Assembly (NCBI RefSeq): GCF_003286595.3
Contig: NZ_CP132985.1
Span: forward strand, 1,426,001-1,490,000
DNA: 64,000 nt
DNA from: Aerococcus mictus
Lineage (GTDB): Bacteria > Bacillota > Bacilli > Lactobacillales > Aerococcaceae
Direction: 5' to 3'
Part shown: piece after piece, positions 17,922-26,360 of the stretch
Layout of the letters: each line of letters begins with the position of its first letter
Position numbering within the stretch: position 1 is the first letter of the stretch
Notes under the pieces: model-generated
Seen by the model: only the letters and a program-made list of their open reading frames with translations
What the model was told of the DNA's origin: nothing
Database searches by the model: none
Program-made: the position numbers and the translations under genes

Positions 17922-18602
17922 CTAGTGTCGTGTCGTTTTTGGCAAGGTGGCTTCCAGCATGTCTAATTCATCCAGTCGCCCCTCCCAAGCATCGATCAAT
18001 AAGTCAACTTTGCTGCTAAGTTCAGAAGAAAAGTCTCCCTGCTGATCTCTTAAATGATCGATTAACCAACGGCTCCTTTGACTAAAGCCGCCCCGCTTAG
18101 GATTCAAGAGATAGTATTGAAAGGCGACATAGTATTCCCTTTGGTCAGCTTCACTGAGATAGTGGTATTGGCTGAGTATAAAGGCAGGAAGAAATTCCCA
18201 CTTTAGGGTCTGACACAGGGTTTGATAAGGGCTAAAGAGAGTCGATAAGCTGACATTATTCTTCCCACCAGCCTGGTAATAAGACAAGGGACTCCCCACC
18301 GTCACTATCAAGCCCAGTGATTTACCAGCAAGTTGCCTATCGTTCTGGTCCAGAAAGTCATCACTTAACAGGTCCTGTAACCACTGCACTAAGTGTCCAG
18401 GTGCTTGGTACCAATAAAGGGGAAACTGTAAATAAATCCGCTCATTCTTCAACAAGACTTCTTGGGATTCTTGAATAAAATCCTCATCATAGCTTGTCGG
18501 AACAGGGATAAAATTAGTTTCTTTGGGGCAAGCTGCCCTTAGAAATTGATGGCTACTAGAATTTTCCAAGTCAGGATGCCCACAAAAAATACTTACTGTC
18601 AC
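17922..18602 (-). CDS. Flavodoxin-fold NAD(P)H quinone oxidoreductase (MdaB/KefF-like)
   Basis: A ~226-residue flavodoxin_2 family protein. The pattern IFCGHPDLENSSSHQFL (phosphate loop), IYLQFPLYWYQAPGHLVQWL near 75-95 and the SLGLIVTVGSP strand identify the fold, which binds FAD/FMN and reduces quinones with two electrons. An ATG at 18611 abuts AAAGGAG directly, so GTG 18602, 9 nt beyond that site, is the likelier start. The 62-residue gene follows closely. The exact substrate is unknown. Confidence 0.75.
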   Translation of the reverse strand: MTVSIFCGHPDLENSSSHQFLRAACPKETNFIPVPTSYDEDFIQESQEVLLKNERIYLQFPLYWYQAPGHLVQWLQDLLSDDFLDQNDRQLAGKSLGLIVTVGSPLSYYQAGGKNNVSLSTLFSPYQTLCQTLKWEFLPAFILSQYHYLSEADQREYYVAFQYYLLNPKRGGFSQRSRWLIDHLRDQQGDFSSELSSKVDLLIDAWEGRLDELDMLEATLPKTTRH

Positions 18603-18717
18603 TCTACCCATCTCCTTTTTCCTGTTTCGCTTTCTATTCTAACAAATCACTCACAGCTTAGCAGACTAGCGGACTCAGAAAGAGCCAATTTAATGCGCCC
18701 TGTTAAATTTAGTCATT

Positions 18718-18754
18718 AAAAAAGAGACTGGAACAAAAGTCCCAGTCTCTTTTC
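18718..18754 (-). terminator. Terminator of the ABC sugar importer transcript
   Basis: AAAAGAGACTGG / CCCAGTCTCTTTT stem with a T run on the minus strand, lying after the 3'UTR repeat unit that follows the binding-protein gene. Confidence 0.82.
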
Positions 18755-18779
18755 AAAATACGAACTATCTAATCAAAAT

Positions 18780-18891
18780 GTGCTCCGTCACAGGACGAAC
18801 GTCCGCTTCAAAAACTGATAACGCTCAGCTTCACTGAGCTTATCCCAGTTTTCTCCAGCGATTTCGTCCTTTGAAGTGACTGTCACACTCT
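18780..18891 (-). repeat. 3'UTR nested-hairpin repeat, unit 1
   Basis: A ~112-bp unit on the minus strand: end box AGAGTGTGACA, outer stem (AGGACGAA / TTCGTCCT), internal-loop strand ATCGCTGGAGA, inner hairpin (GATAAGCTCAG / CTGAGCGTTATC type), second strand TGAAGCGGACG, then GGAGCAC. It begins directly after the stop codon of the sugar-binding protein. Confidence 0.8.
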
Positions 18892-18892
18892 A

Positions 18893-20218
18893 TTAATCCT
18901 CTCGGGCATTGACTTGGTCGAGGGCTTTTTGAGCAGTTTCTTGGGCTTCGGCTAAGGCTTCTTCCGCTGGGATATTTTGCAATTCGACCTTATCCCGAGC
19001 ATCAGAAAGGGCTTGATAAATTTTACCACCGGTAGGATCCGTAAAGCTGTAAGAAGCATGGGTGGATTGGTCCATCGGTGTCTTATAAGCCGGATTTTCG
19101 GCTAGGAATTCACTAAAGCCCGGTACCTTATTCATGGTGTCATCAATACGAACTGGTACATAGCCTACCGCCTTGGTCCAGTCAGCCTGAACTTGGGGGC
19201 TAGTAAAGTACTTGATCCATTCAAAAGCTGCCCTGGCTTCTTGGTCGGAAGCTTGGTCAGGAATTGCTAGGTACAAGCCTTCTGACATGGGACGGGGCTC
19301 ATGACCATTGCAGCCCGGTTGTTCAGCTGACCCAATAATATCAAAATCAAGGTCCGCCTTATCCCCAGAGGACCCGGTATAGCCTATCGATTTACCGGTC
19401 ATGACATTGTCAATGGTCCGGTACCAATATTCCCAACCTTGTCCCCCAGATTCAATGGGACTGGTACCGTCATGGATATTTTCCCGGATGAAGTTCCAGG
19501 AATCAACCCAGGGCGCTTGGTCAATAAGAACCTGAGTACCATCATCAGAAATAATTTGCCCCCCAGAACTATAGGCGATATCAATCAAATTATCGGTCCC
19601 CCACATTAACTGGTGACCATTTTCAACATAGCCGTCTTCTTGGAGTTGCTTAGAATAAGCCATCACCTTTTCCCAGGAAGCATACATGTCATCTGGATCA
19701 ACGCCCGCTTCATCTAAGATATCCTTACGATAATACATGACCTGGGTAGTCCCAAAGGCGGGAAAACCGTAGACTTGACCATCAGAAATGGCTAAGTCCA
19801 TAAAGACAGGCAGGAAGTCATCGGGGTCCATGCTAGAATCCATGAAATCGTTGAGGGGTTTAAGAATTTGCGAGTCCGATTGTTCGACAATGTCATCCGA
19901 TAAGACCACAGCCGGAGCGATGTCAGCTGCAATGGCCGCTTGGAGTTTCTGATAGGTTTCATCATAATTAGCCTGAGCGACACCGATCACACGGACTTGG
20001 TCTTGACTATTATTGAAGTCCTCAATAATTTCCTCCATGGTTTGTCCGGCAATGGAACCCAAACCATACCAAAATTCTATTTCCACCCGGTCACCGCTTG
20101 CTTGGTCACTATGCTTGCGGTCATATTCAGCTAAGGCTTCCTGAGCTTGCTGAGAACACCCTCCCAGAAACAGCAAGGCGGTAAACAGGGTCAGTAAAAT
20201 CTTTACAAATTTCTTCAT
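18893..20218 (-). CDS. ABC importer sugar/polyol-phosphate-binding lipoprotein (UgpB/MalE-like)
   Basis: A ~442-residue extracellular solute-binding lipoprotein (family 1). The signal peptide ends in LFLGGCSQ. Typical landmarks are EFWYGLGSIAGQTMEEIIEDF, LQAAIAADIAPAVVLSD, VMYYRKDILDEAGVDPD and WIKYFTSPQVQADWTKAVGYVPV. The AxxxIAPAVV and YVPV segments recall UgpB (glycerol-3-phosphate), but ligand choice is not secure. ATG 20218 is preferred: AAAGG lies 9 nt upstream, whereas ATG 20227, which overlaps the permease stop, directly abuts it. Last gene of the four-gene operon. Confidence 0.87.
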   Translation of the reverse strand: MKKFVKILLTLFTALLFLGGCSQQAQEALAEYDRKHSDQASGDRVEIEFWYGLGSIAGQTMEEIIEDFNNSQDQVRVIGVAQANYDETYQKLQAAIAADIAPAVVLSDDIVEQSDSQILKPLNDFMDSSMDPDDFLPVFMDLAISDGQVYGFPAFGTTQVMYYRKDILDEAGVDPDDMYASWEKVMAYSKQLQEDGYVENGHQLMWGTDNLIDIAYSSGGQIISDDGTQVLIDQAPWVDSWNFIRENIHDGTSPIESGGQGWEYWYRTIDNVMTGKSIGYTGSSGDKADLDFDIIGSAEQPGCNGHEPRPMSEGLYLAIPDQASDQEARAAFEWIKYFTSPQVQADWTKAVGYVPVRIDDTMNKVPGFSEFLAENPAYKTPMDQSTHASYSFTDPTGGKIYQALSDARDKVELQNIPAEEALAEAQETAQKALDQVNARED

Positions 20219-20223
20219 CTTGA

Positions 20224-21063
20224 TCATCCTTTCGTCCCTGAGCCAGAAATCCCTTGTACAAACCATTTTTGTAGGAGAACAAAGAGGATCAGTAAGGGAA
20301 CCACAACCAAGGTATTGGCTGCCATCAACCGTGGGAGGTTATCAATAAAGTTCCCCTGAGTGGTAAAGAGCTGGTTCAAACCATTGGATACCAGCATCTT
20401 GGCCTCACTAGAAATGATTAGGGATGGCCACATGTAGTTATTGTAGTGGGTCACAAAGTTGATCAAGGCGGTGGTTAAAATCGCCGAGCGTGAATAAGGA
20501 ACGATAATCCGCCATAAGATTTGCCAAGAATTAGCCCCCTCTACTTGGCCAGCTTCAACTAATTCAATCGGCACGGAACGGAAGGTCTGTACCAAATAAA
20601 AAATTGAGAAGACACTAGCAATATTGGATACAATCAGACCGGTTAAGGTATCTAAGAGACCCATCTGCGCTAGAATCACAAAGGATGGCACATAGGTAGT
20701 AGCCACCGGTAACATATAGGTTAATAAGATCGAGGTATAGAGGAATTTCTTCCCTTTAAAGTGGAAGAATACCAAACCATAAGCCATTAAAGCACTGAGA
20801 ATTAACTGTACAATAACAATGACTAAGGCGGTAAAAATACTGTTAAAGATATAAAGATCAAAGGGCCCTAATTCAAAGACGCCCGCAAAGTTCTTAAAGG
20901 AAAGAAAATCAGGGGCTAAGGACGCGGGATTAGATAGGATAGTTGCCGCATCTTTAAAGGCATTTGACGCCATCCATAATAAAGGATAAACCATTAAAAA
21001 GCTGAGGAATAAGAGTAAGATTGAACGAATAATTCCCTTACTGTCCCATTTTTTATTTCTCAT
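20224..21063 (-). CDS. ABC sugar importer permease, MalG/UgpE-like
   Basis: A 279-residue inner-membrane permease with six predicted spans. The EAA loop that docks the ATPase reads VEAGQVEGANSWQILWRIIVPYSR near residues 175-200. Its start overlaps the stop of the upstream permease by 4 nt, and its own stop overlaps the in-frame ATG region of the binding-protein gene, so the operon is tightly coupled. Confidence 0.92.
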   Translation of the reverse strand: MRNKKWDSKGIIRSILLLFLSFLMVYPLLWMASNAFKDAATILSNPASLAPDFLSFKNFAGVFELGPFDLYIFNSIFTALVIVIVQLILSALMAYGLVFFHFKGKKFLYTSILLTYMLPVATTYVPSFVILAQMGLLDTLTGLIVSNIASVFSIFYLVQTFRSVPIELVEAGQVEGANSWQILWRIIVPYSRSAILTTALINFVTHYNNYMWPSLIISSEAKMLVSNGLNQLFTTQGNFIDNLPRLMAANTLVVVPLLILFVLLQKWFVQGISGSGTKG

Positions 21064-21938
21064 GCTACACCCTCCTTACGATAATGCCCTTGTAAGCTAA
21101 AGATCGCAAAGGCTAAGAGACCAGTAATAACTAACATAATCACTGACAAGGCCGTTGCCTTACCCATGTTAAACTCTTCAAAGGCGAGTTGATAGAACAT
21201 ATAGAGTAAGGTTCGTGTCGCCCCAGCAGGCCCACCTTGGGTTAGGACGTTAATTTGGTCATAAGCTTGGATAGAAGAAATTAAGGTAATCACCGATAGA
21301 AAGAGAGTCGTGGGTAGGGTCATGGGGAAGTAAATCGTCCGGATCCGTTGCCAGTAACTAGCCCCGGCAATATCACAGACTTCATCATAGGATGGTGAAA
21401 TACTGGACATGGCGGTGGAATAAAATAACATGGCCCAGCCCGCATTCTTCCAAACGGTCACGACGATGACTGCCACCATGGCAAAGGTGGAAGAAGACAA
21501 CCAGTCCGGCCCCGCAACCCCAATATGGGCTAAGAGATTATTGATGAGTCCTTCCGGTTGGTACATCCAGGACCAAACAATGGAGACCGCAACCATGGGG
21601 GTTACCCAAGGTGCAAAGAGGCAGGCCTGGATGAAATTATGCATGAATTTTTGCCGAATTAATAAGAGAGCTAATAAAAAGCCGATAACTAAGGTCGGTA
21701 TCACTGTCCCTAATGAAAATACCACCGTATTCCACAAGGACGAAGCAAATTCTTCAGAAGTAATCAGGTCGGTGTAGTTTTCTAACCCGACAACGTCATA
21801 AGTTGGTGAAATGTAGTCCCAATTGGTAAAAGAAATAAAAAGGGAAATGAACATTGGCAGGAACCAGAAAATTAATAAAGGCAGGAGTGGGACTAAGATA
21901 TAAATGAGCCACTGCTTTTTATTCATGTCTTTAATCAT
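21060..21938 (-). CDS. ABC sugar importer permease, MalF/UgpA-like
   Basis: A 292-residue permease with six spans and the EAA loop SPSYDEVCDIAGASYWQRIRTIYFP near 200-220. It forms the translocation pore with the MalG-like partner. ATG 21938 overlaps the end of the ATPase gene by 8 nt; ATG 21926 (MNKKQ) is an alternative start. Confidence 0.92.
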   Translation of the reverse strand: MIKDMNKKQWLIYILVPLLPLLIFWFLPMFISLFISFTNWDYISPTYDVVGLENYTDLITSEEFASSLWNTVVFSLGTVIPTLVIGFLLALLLIRQKFMHNFIQACLFAPWVTPMVAVSIVWSWMYQPEGLINNLLAHIGVAGPDWLSSSTFAMVAVIVVTVWKNAGWAMLFYSTAMSSISPSYDEVCDIAGASYWQRIRTIYFPMTLPTTLFLSVITLISSIQAYDQINVLTQGGPAGATRTLLYMFYQLAFEEFNMGKATALSVIMLVITGLLAFAIFSLQGHYRKEGVA

Positions 21939-23016
21939 TTTCAGTCACCAGTCTTTCCCCACTTTCCTTGTCGAAGTAGTAGAGATCCTTACTATCTAGA
22001 TTAAAGGCAATTTCCTGACCGGCTTCAAAGCGCTTGTCAGTCGCCTCTTTAATGATCACTTGGGAGACTTCTAATTTCACATGGAGATCATAGTCAGCAC
22101 CTAAGAGTTCAACCATCTGGATAGTCCCAGTAAAGTGAGCTTGGTCAACATTATCCGTCACTTTGGCTTTTTCTGGCCTAAAACCGACCACAATATCTTG
22201 GCCTTCAGCGAAATCACCTGGTAAGTGGTCGACTAAGACCCGGTCGGTTTTGGATAAAATCTTGCCCTCTTTGACATGGGCTTGGATGGTATTCATTGGT
22301 GGTGTTCCCAGGAAGGTTGCCACAAAAAGATTCTTAGGGTTGTTATAAACCTCCCAGGGAACTCCGATTTGTTGGATTTCTCCTTGGCTCATTACAACAA
22401 TCCGGTCAGCCATGGTCATGGCTTCGGCTTGGTCGTGGGTCACGTAAACTGTGGTAGCATGAAGGTGTTTTTGTAAATTAACAATCTCACTCCGCATTTG
22501 CACCCGAAGTTTAGCGTCCAAGTTACTCAAAGGTTCATCCATCAATAAAATACCAGCTGACTTAACGATGGCTCTGGCAAGGGCAACCCGTTGCATCTGA
22601 CCGCCTGATAAGGCCGCTGGTTTTTTATCTAAATAGTCGCTTAAGCCCACCAATTCAGCAGCCTCTTTGACCGCTTTTTCACGTGTACTCTTGTCGACCT
22701 TTCTAATCTTTAAGCCAAAGCCAATATTATCGGCAACCGATAAGTGTGGGAAGAGTGCATAATTTTGAAAGACCATGGCAATATTACGGTCTTTGGCATC
22801 TTTATTATTCACCACTTCACCATCAATTAATAAGTCACCTTGGCTAATTTCTTCCAAGCCGGCAATCATCCGCAAGGTGGTTGACTTACCACAGCCAGAT
22901 GGGCCGACAAAGACAATAAATTCACCGTCACCAACATCTAAATTAAAGTTTTTGACGGAGTAATTTTTATTGCCCGGATAACGTTTACTCACATTTTTCA
23001 ATTCAATTGTTGACAT
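21931..23016 (-). CDS. ABC sugar importer ATPase, MsmK/UgpC/MalK type
   Basis: A 361-residue ATPase: Walker A GPSGCGKST, Q-loop VFQNYALFPHLSV, signature LSGGQMQRVALARAI, Walker B ILLMDEPLSNLD, switch His in THDQAEAMTMADR. A C-terminal TOBE/MalK regulatory domain starts around residue 240. First gene of the operon. Many Firmicutes share one MsmK among importers; this one is encoded with its own permeases. Confidence 0.93.
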   Translation of the reverse strand: MSTIELKNVSKRYPGNKNYSVKNFNLDVGDGEFIVFVGPSGCGKSTTLRMIAGLEEISQGDLLIDGEVVNNKDAKDRNIAMVFQNYALFPHLSVADNIGFGLKIRKVDKSTREKAVKEAAELVGLSDYLDKKPAALSGGQMQRVALARAIVKSAGILLMDEPLSNLDAKLRVQMRSEIVNLQKHLHATTVYVTHDQAEAMTMADRIVVMSQGEIQQIGVPWEVYNNPKNLFVATFLGTPPMNTIQAHVKEGKILSKTDRVLVDHLPGDFAEGQDIVVGFRPEKAKVTDNVDQAHFTGTIQMVELLGADYDLHVKLEVSQVIIKEATDKRFEAGQEIAFNLDSKDLYYFDKESGERLVTEND

Positions 23017-23263
23017 TAATATCCCCCTATCTGAAAGAAACAGGGACTAACCAGTAAGGCATTAGCAATGCCCAAGCTACTGATTAATCTCTCAATTACA
23101 ATCGAACAAACGTACGTCAATACTACTCTAACATATATTTTTTAAATTTTCATTAAATACACTCCCTAACTAAAGGACTGCCTTAATCTCATTTAGTCCT
23201 TATTAGCAGGCAATTAACTGGGGGCATATCGCAATCTACATGGGTCAGTGATCGATAAAATCG

Positions 23264-23292
23264 TTGACAAGCAGACCAAAAATCAGTAAACT
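23264..23292 (+). promoter_or_regulatory. Strong promoter of a small RNA gene
   Basis: TTGACA (23264-23269), a 17-nt spacer and TAAACT (23287-23292): a perfect -35, ideal spacing and 4 of 6 matches at -10. No coding sequence follows, only about 140 bp of structured DNA and a terminator. Confidence 0.72.
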
Positions 23293-23298
23293 AGACTC

Positions 23299-23436
23299 CT
23301 AATAATTTTTTCATTGCTTTCATAATCCATTACTTATGAAAGCATGGCTACAAAGCACAAAGTTCCTGTTTTGTGACTAGCTTGTAGATACAATTGATCA
23401 CGTAAAAAGGCCCAGTTTATAAACTGAGCCTTTTTT
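23299..23436 (+). ncRNA. Candidate small regulatory RNA, about 138 nt
   Basis: A transcript predicted from a consensus promoter to a strong terminator with no credible reading frame. It folds into three stems: a perfect 10-bp hairpin (GCTTTCATAA / TTATGAAAGC, 23316-23343), a bulged hairpin (CTACAA..CACAAA / TTTGTG..TTGTAG, 23348-23387) and the terminator (23404-23436). The 5' end contains an ACTCCT stretch and an AT-rich single strand, which could pair with ribosome-binding sites. It is divergent from the sugar ABC operon and convergent with gshAB. I do not recognise it as 6S, tmRNA or another standard RNA. Confidence 0.6.
23404..23436. terminator. Bidirectional terminator shared by the small RNA and gshAB
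   Basis: AAAAAGGCCCAGTTTA / TAAACTGAGCCTTTTTT, a near-perfect stem with A and T runs on the two sides. Confidence 0.88.
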
Positions 23437-23450
23437 CGTTACTTAAATTT

Positions 23451-23820
23451 TGTCGCACTCTATAGTTGAGTTCGTACGCCAGCCTTGAAGTTGCTTCAAA
23501 AAATGCCAACGCACAGTTTCCTGTGCTTATGGTATTTTTCTCCAGCAATTCAAGTCTCTGACGGCGTCCTCACATCCTTCCCAAACGTGCTCCAGTCACA
23601 AGACGAACGTCCGCTTCAAAAACTGGTAACGCTCAGTCTCACTGAGCTTATCCCAGTTTTCTCCAGCGATTTCGTCCTTTGTTGTGACTGTCGCACTCTA
23701 TTCAAACCTGCTCCAAGCCCAGAGCAAGCATCCGCTTCAGAAAAAACGACAAATTCTATTTCAGAATTTATCGTTTTTTCTTCCAGCGATCTTGCTCTTT
23801 GACGGGCTTGTCGCACTCTA
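23451..23820 (-). repeat. 3'UTR nested-hairpin repeat array, three units
   Basis: Between the gshAB stop codon and its terminator lie three units in sense orientation: 23820-23708, 23700-23587 and a divergent unit at about 23575-23462, plus a free end box at 23462-23451. Outer stems are unrelated in sequence (AGAGCAAG/CTTGCTCT; AGGACGAA/TTCGTCTT; ACTTGAA/TTCAAGG) but each is self-complementary. The internal loop ATYGCTGGARR / TGAAGCRRM is kept. The third unit has different ends, AAGGATGTGAGGA and GAACTCAACTA. Confidence 0.78.
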
Positions 23821-26109
23821 TTTCAAAAAGCCTTTTTCGGGGAAGAGGTAGTGGAGTAAGGCTTCAGTAACCCTAACCCCTTGGCCTTGGGCTGGATAGA
23901 CGTGCATCATCATCATGGGGTTAAAGTTGGCCTCAATAAAGCCATAATTGGCCCCAGTTTCACTGACTTGGGCAGGTTTTTTTATGTCTTGAATCATTAA
24001 ATCAATCCCGGTAATGTTAACGCCTAAGGCCTGAGCCATTTGACTGGCAAGCTCAAGATAGGAAGGATGGACTTGGTCTGTGACATCGATGGAGTCGCCT
24101 CCGGTGGAAATATTAGAGTTCTCTCTTAAGTAAGCCTTTTGCCCTTCTTCTAAGACACTGTCGAAGGTCAAGCCTTGTTGTTTAAGATTCAGGGCTTCGA
24201 TATCTCCCAATTGAATTTTTTCCAGTGGGGTGCGGTGGTCCAAGCCTCGCTTAGGGTCTTTATTTTTCTCAGCGACTAATTGTGCGATTGTCGCTTTCCC
24301 ATCGCCGACCACATTAGCGGGCACCCGGAGCAAGACAGCAATGGTCTTGCCATCGAGAACAAAGAAGCGGTACTCTACCCCTGACACATAGTCTTCCAAG
24401 AGCACACTATCGTCAGCTTCAAAGGCAATCCGACAGGCTTCTAGGAGCTCTTCACGACTGGGTCCTTGCTTAAAGATGGAAATGCCAATTCCCATATTAG
24501 TCGATTTGGGTTTAACCACTAAGGGGCGGTCAAGATAGAGACCAGCTGCCGCCTCGATTTCGCTTAAACTGTGATAGGTCCGTGATTTGGGCACTTGGAA
24601 GCCAGCTTCTTGGATAATCTGCTTGGTGACTTCTTTATTGGCTAAAAGATAGTGAGAAATATAGCTATCCTTGCTAGTAATATTGCCATTTTTAACATAT
24701 TCAATATGGTCGCCTAGAGAAAGACGTAGTAAATTGTCCGACCGGTCTAAAATTTCCACTTGGATCCCTGAACGAATCGCATCAGCTATAAAGATCTGGG
24801 TAGAGAGCTCCATATCGGTAAAGCCACCTAGTTGATAAGGGGCTTTCAGCGCTTGCTTGCGGTTCTTTTCAGCAATCGCTAAGCCAGCCGCTAACCAGTC
24901 TTCCACAGTTGGATAGGCTTTGACAATTTGGGCTGCTGGAGTTTCTTCTGGAGCTTCCAGGCGATGAAGAATTTCTTCAATCAATGCCAATTTCTCTTGG
25001 CTAATCCCTAAGTCAGCCAACATTTGCCGCATCCCCTCGACGATCCGCTTACCTTCTTCATAATAGGCGGTTCGGCTGAAAGGATCTTCATTGGCCACTT
25101 GGGTTTTGATCTTAACGCCCAATTCGATTTCAGGGTCATCCGCCATTTCATCGATCCAGAGCAAGTAGAGTAAGAAGTATTTAATAAAGACCAGCTCTTT
25201 TAATTGAATGCCATAAGGGGCATCGCCTTGGATATCGGTATTACGAACTTCCAAGTACTTAATCCCGGTATGGAGTAGGTCTCTGACCTTAGCTCCGCCC
25301 CGCAAACGCACATTAGAATAGAATTCCTTCTCAGCGTAGAGATGGCCGGTTTTGACATTATTTTCTAGGGTTGTAATATAAGTTTCCAAATCGTGGTAGG
25401 AAACATGAACATCCTCATGGTTAATATAGCCGTGCTCAGAATTCCGCAAACTCCGCACCGGATGGTCAACAGGCTCTACCCCCGGTTCAAAGAAAGAATC
25501 GTGGGCATAGGGACTAGCACCCAAGAAGTAGACAATCACCCATTGGTAGCGTAGAAAATTGCGGGCCAATTTTAAGTAGAGGGCGTTTTGGGTATCAAAT
25601 AGGTTCTCATAGTCGCTATATCCAGCTTGGTAAAACCCCTTAATAAAGTCGGGATCGAGACCAAAGTTATAGTGGAGACCAGAAATCATTTGCAATTTCT
25701 TCCCATAGGCTCCGACTAAGTATTCCCGGTAATCCACAGCTGCAGGGTCATCCAGTTGGGCCACCTTAATCTGGTCATCACTAGGTAATTGCGGTGGCAT
25801 ACTGTAAGGCCAGATCGCTTCTTCGTTGTCTAGATGTCTGAGGGTGACATCATAAATCGCGTGCATCCACTCAAGCACGCCCTCTTCACGGCCAATCACA
25901 GGGGGTGAGACTAATTCTGTTTGTGATTCAGCAAAATCACGCTGGATATACTGGTTTTCACTGGACCCATCCACCCTTTGAGGATGAGGCGTTTGGGCAA
26001 TATGCCCTTCTGGTGTTACCCGGTGACCTTCTTTTTCAATACCAATGGAGGTATTTTCAAATAAGGCAGCGGTGTTTTCATTTTTGATATAGGCTTGTAA
26101 TTGATTCAT
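23818..26109 (-). CDS. gshAB: Bifunctional glutathione synthetase (gamma-Glu-Cys ligase / ATP-grasp)
   Basis: A 763-residue fusion enzyme making glutathione from glutamate, cysteine and glycine. The N-terminal ligase (about 1-480) begins with the IGIEKEGHRVTPEGHIA motif and has SENQYIQRDFAESQTELVSPP. The C-terminal ATP-grasp domain (about 490-760) carries KPKSTNMGIGISIF and EANFNPMMMMHVYP. The length matches the GshF/GshAB family. It is monocistronic. The stop TAG is the first three bases of the 3'UTR repeat's end box. It fits with protection from peroxide made by the pyruvate oxidase nearby. Confidence 0.95.
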   Translation of the reverse strand: MNQLQAYIKNENTAALFENTSIGIEKEGHRVTPEGHIAQTPHPQRVDGSSENQYIQRDFAESQTELVSPPVIGREEGVLEWMHAIYDVTLRHLDNEEAIWPYSMPPQLPSDDQIKVAQLDDPAAVDYREYLVGAYGKKLQMISGLHYNFGLDPDFIKGFYQAGYSDYENLFDTQNALYLKLARNFLRYQWVIVYFLGASPYAHDSFFEPGVEPVDHPVRSLRNSEHGYINHEDVHVSYHDLETYITTLENNVKTGHLYAEKEFYSNVRLRGGAKVRDLLHTGIKYLEVRNTDIQGDAPYGIQLKELVFIKYFLLYLLWIDEMADDPEIELGVKIKTQVANEDPFSRTAYYEEGKRIVEGMRQMLADLGISQEKLALIEEILHRLEAPEETPAAQIVKAYPTVEDWLAAGLAIAEKNRKQALKAPYQLGGFTDMELSTQIFIADAIRSGIQVEILDRSDNLLRLSLGDHIEYVKNGNITSKDSYISHYLLANKEVTKQIIQEAGFQVPKSRTYHSLSEIEAAAGLYLDRPLVVKPKSTNMGIGISIFKQGPSREELLEACRIAFEADDSVLLEDYVSGVEYRFFVLDGKTIAVLLRVPANVVGDGKATIAQLVAEKNKDPKRGLDHRTPLEKIQLGDIEALNLKQQGLTFDSVLEEGQKAYLRENSNISTGGDSIDVTDQVHPSYLELASQMAQALGVNITGIDLMIQDIKKPAQVSETGANYGFIEANFNPMMMMHVYPAQGQGVRVTEALLHYLFPEKGFLK

Positions 26110-26360
26110 AACTTGTTTTCTCCCTAATAGTACGTGAGGTACTTAGACTATTTCCTTAACTTTACCACGATTAGATAATGGGAAAAAGTGTTTAGCTTAC
26201 TTTTTGTTATTAAGTTTTCCTTACTAATATGTTATCAAGCTTGAACCCTTAGAAAGGTCCAAACTGATAGAAATAATAAACTTTATTATATAAAAATAGG
26301 ATATACTACTCATTAACAAAATATTGTCACTATAATTAAACTATTGAGAGGTTTATAGCT

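Noticed and set aside
18780..18891. CRISPR-like array
   Set aside because: Units vary in stem sequence and each is a folded palindrome; there are no uniform direct repeats with unique spacers and no cas genes.
23093..23120. Promoter for the sugar ABC operon
   Set aside because: TTGACG with TAATTG at 16 nt is possible but the -10 match is too poor to list as a feature.
23485..23816. Open frames of 105 and 66 codons in the 3'UTR repeat array
   Set aside because: They run through self-complementary repeat units, lack ribosome-binding sites and are not kept between units.
26200..26340. 29-codon hydrophobic peptide ORF divergent from the Rgg gene as a pheromone
   Set aside because: It has no ribosome-binding site and does not look like known short hydrophobic pheromone precursors (no basic start, no conserved C-terminal residues).
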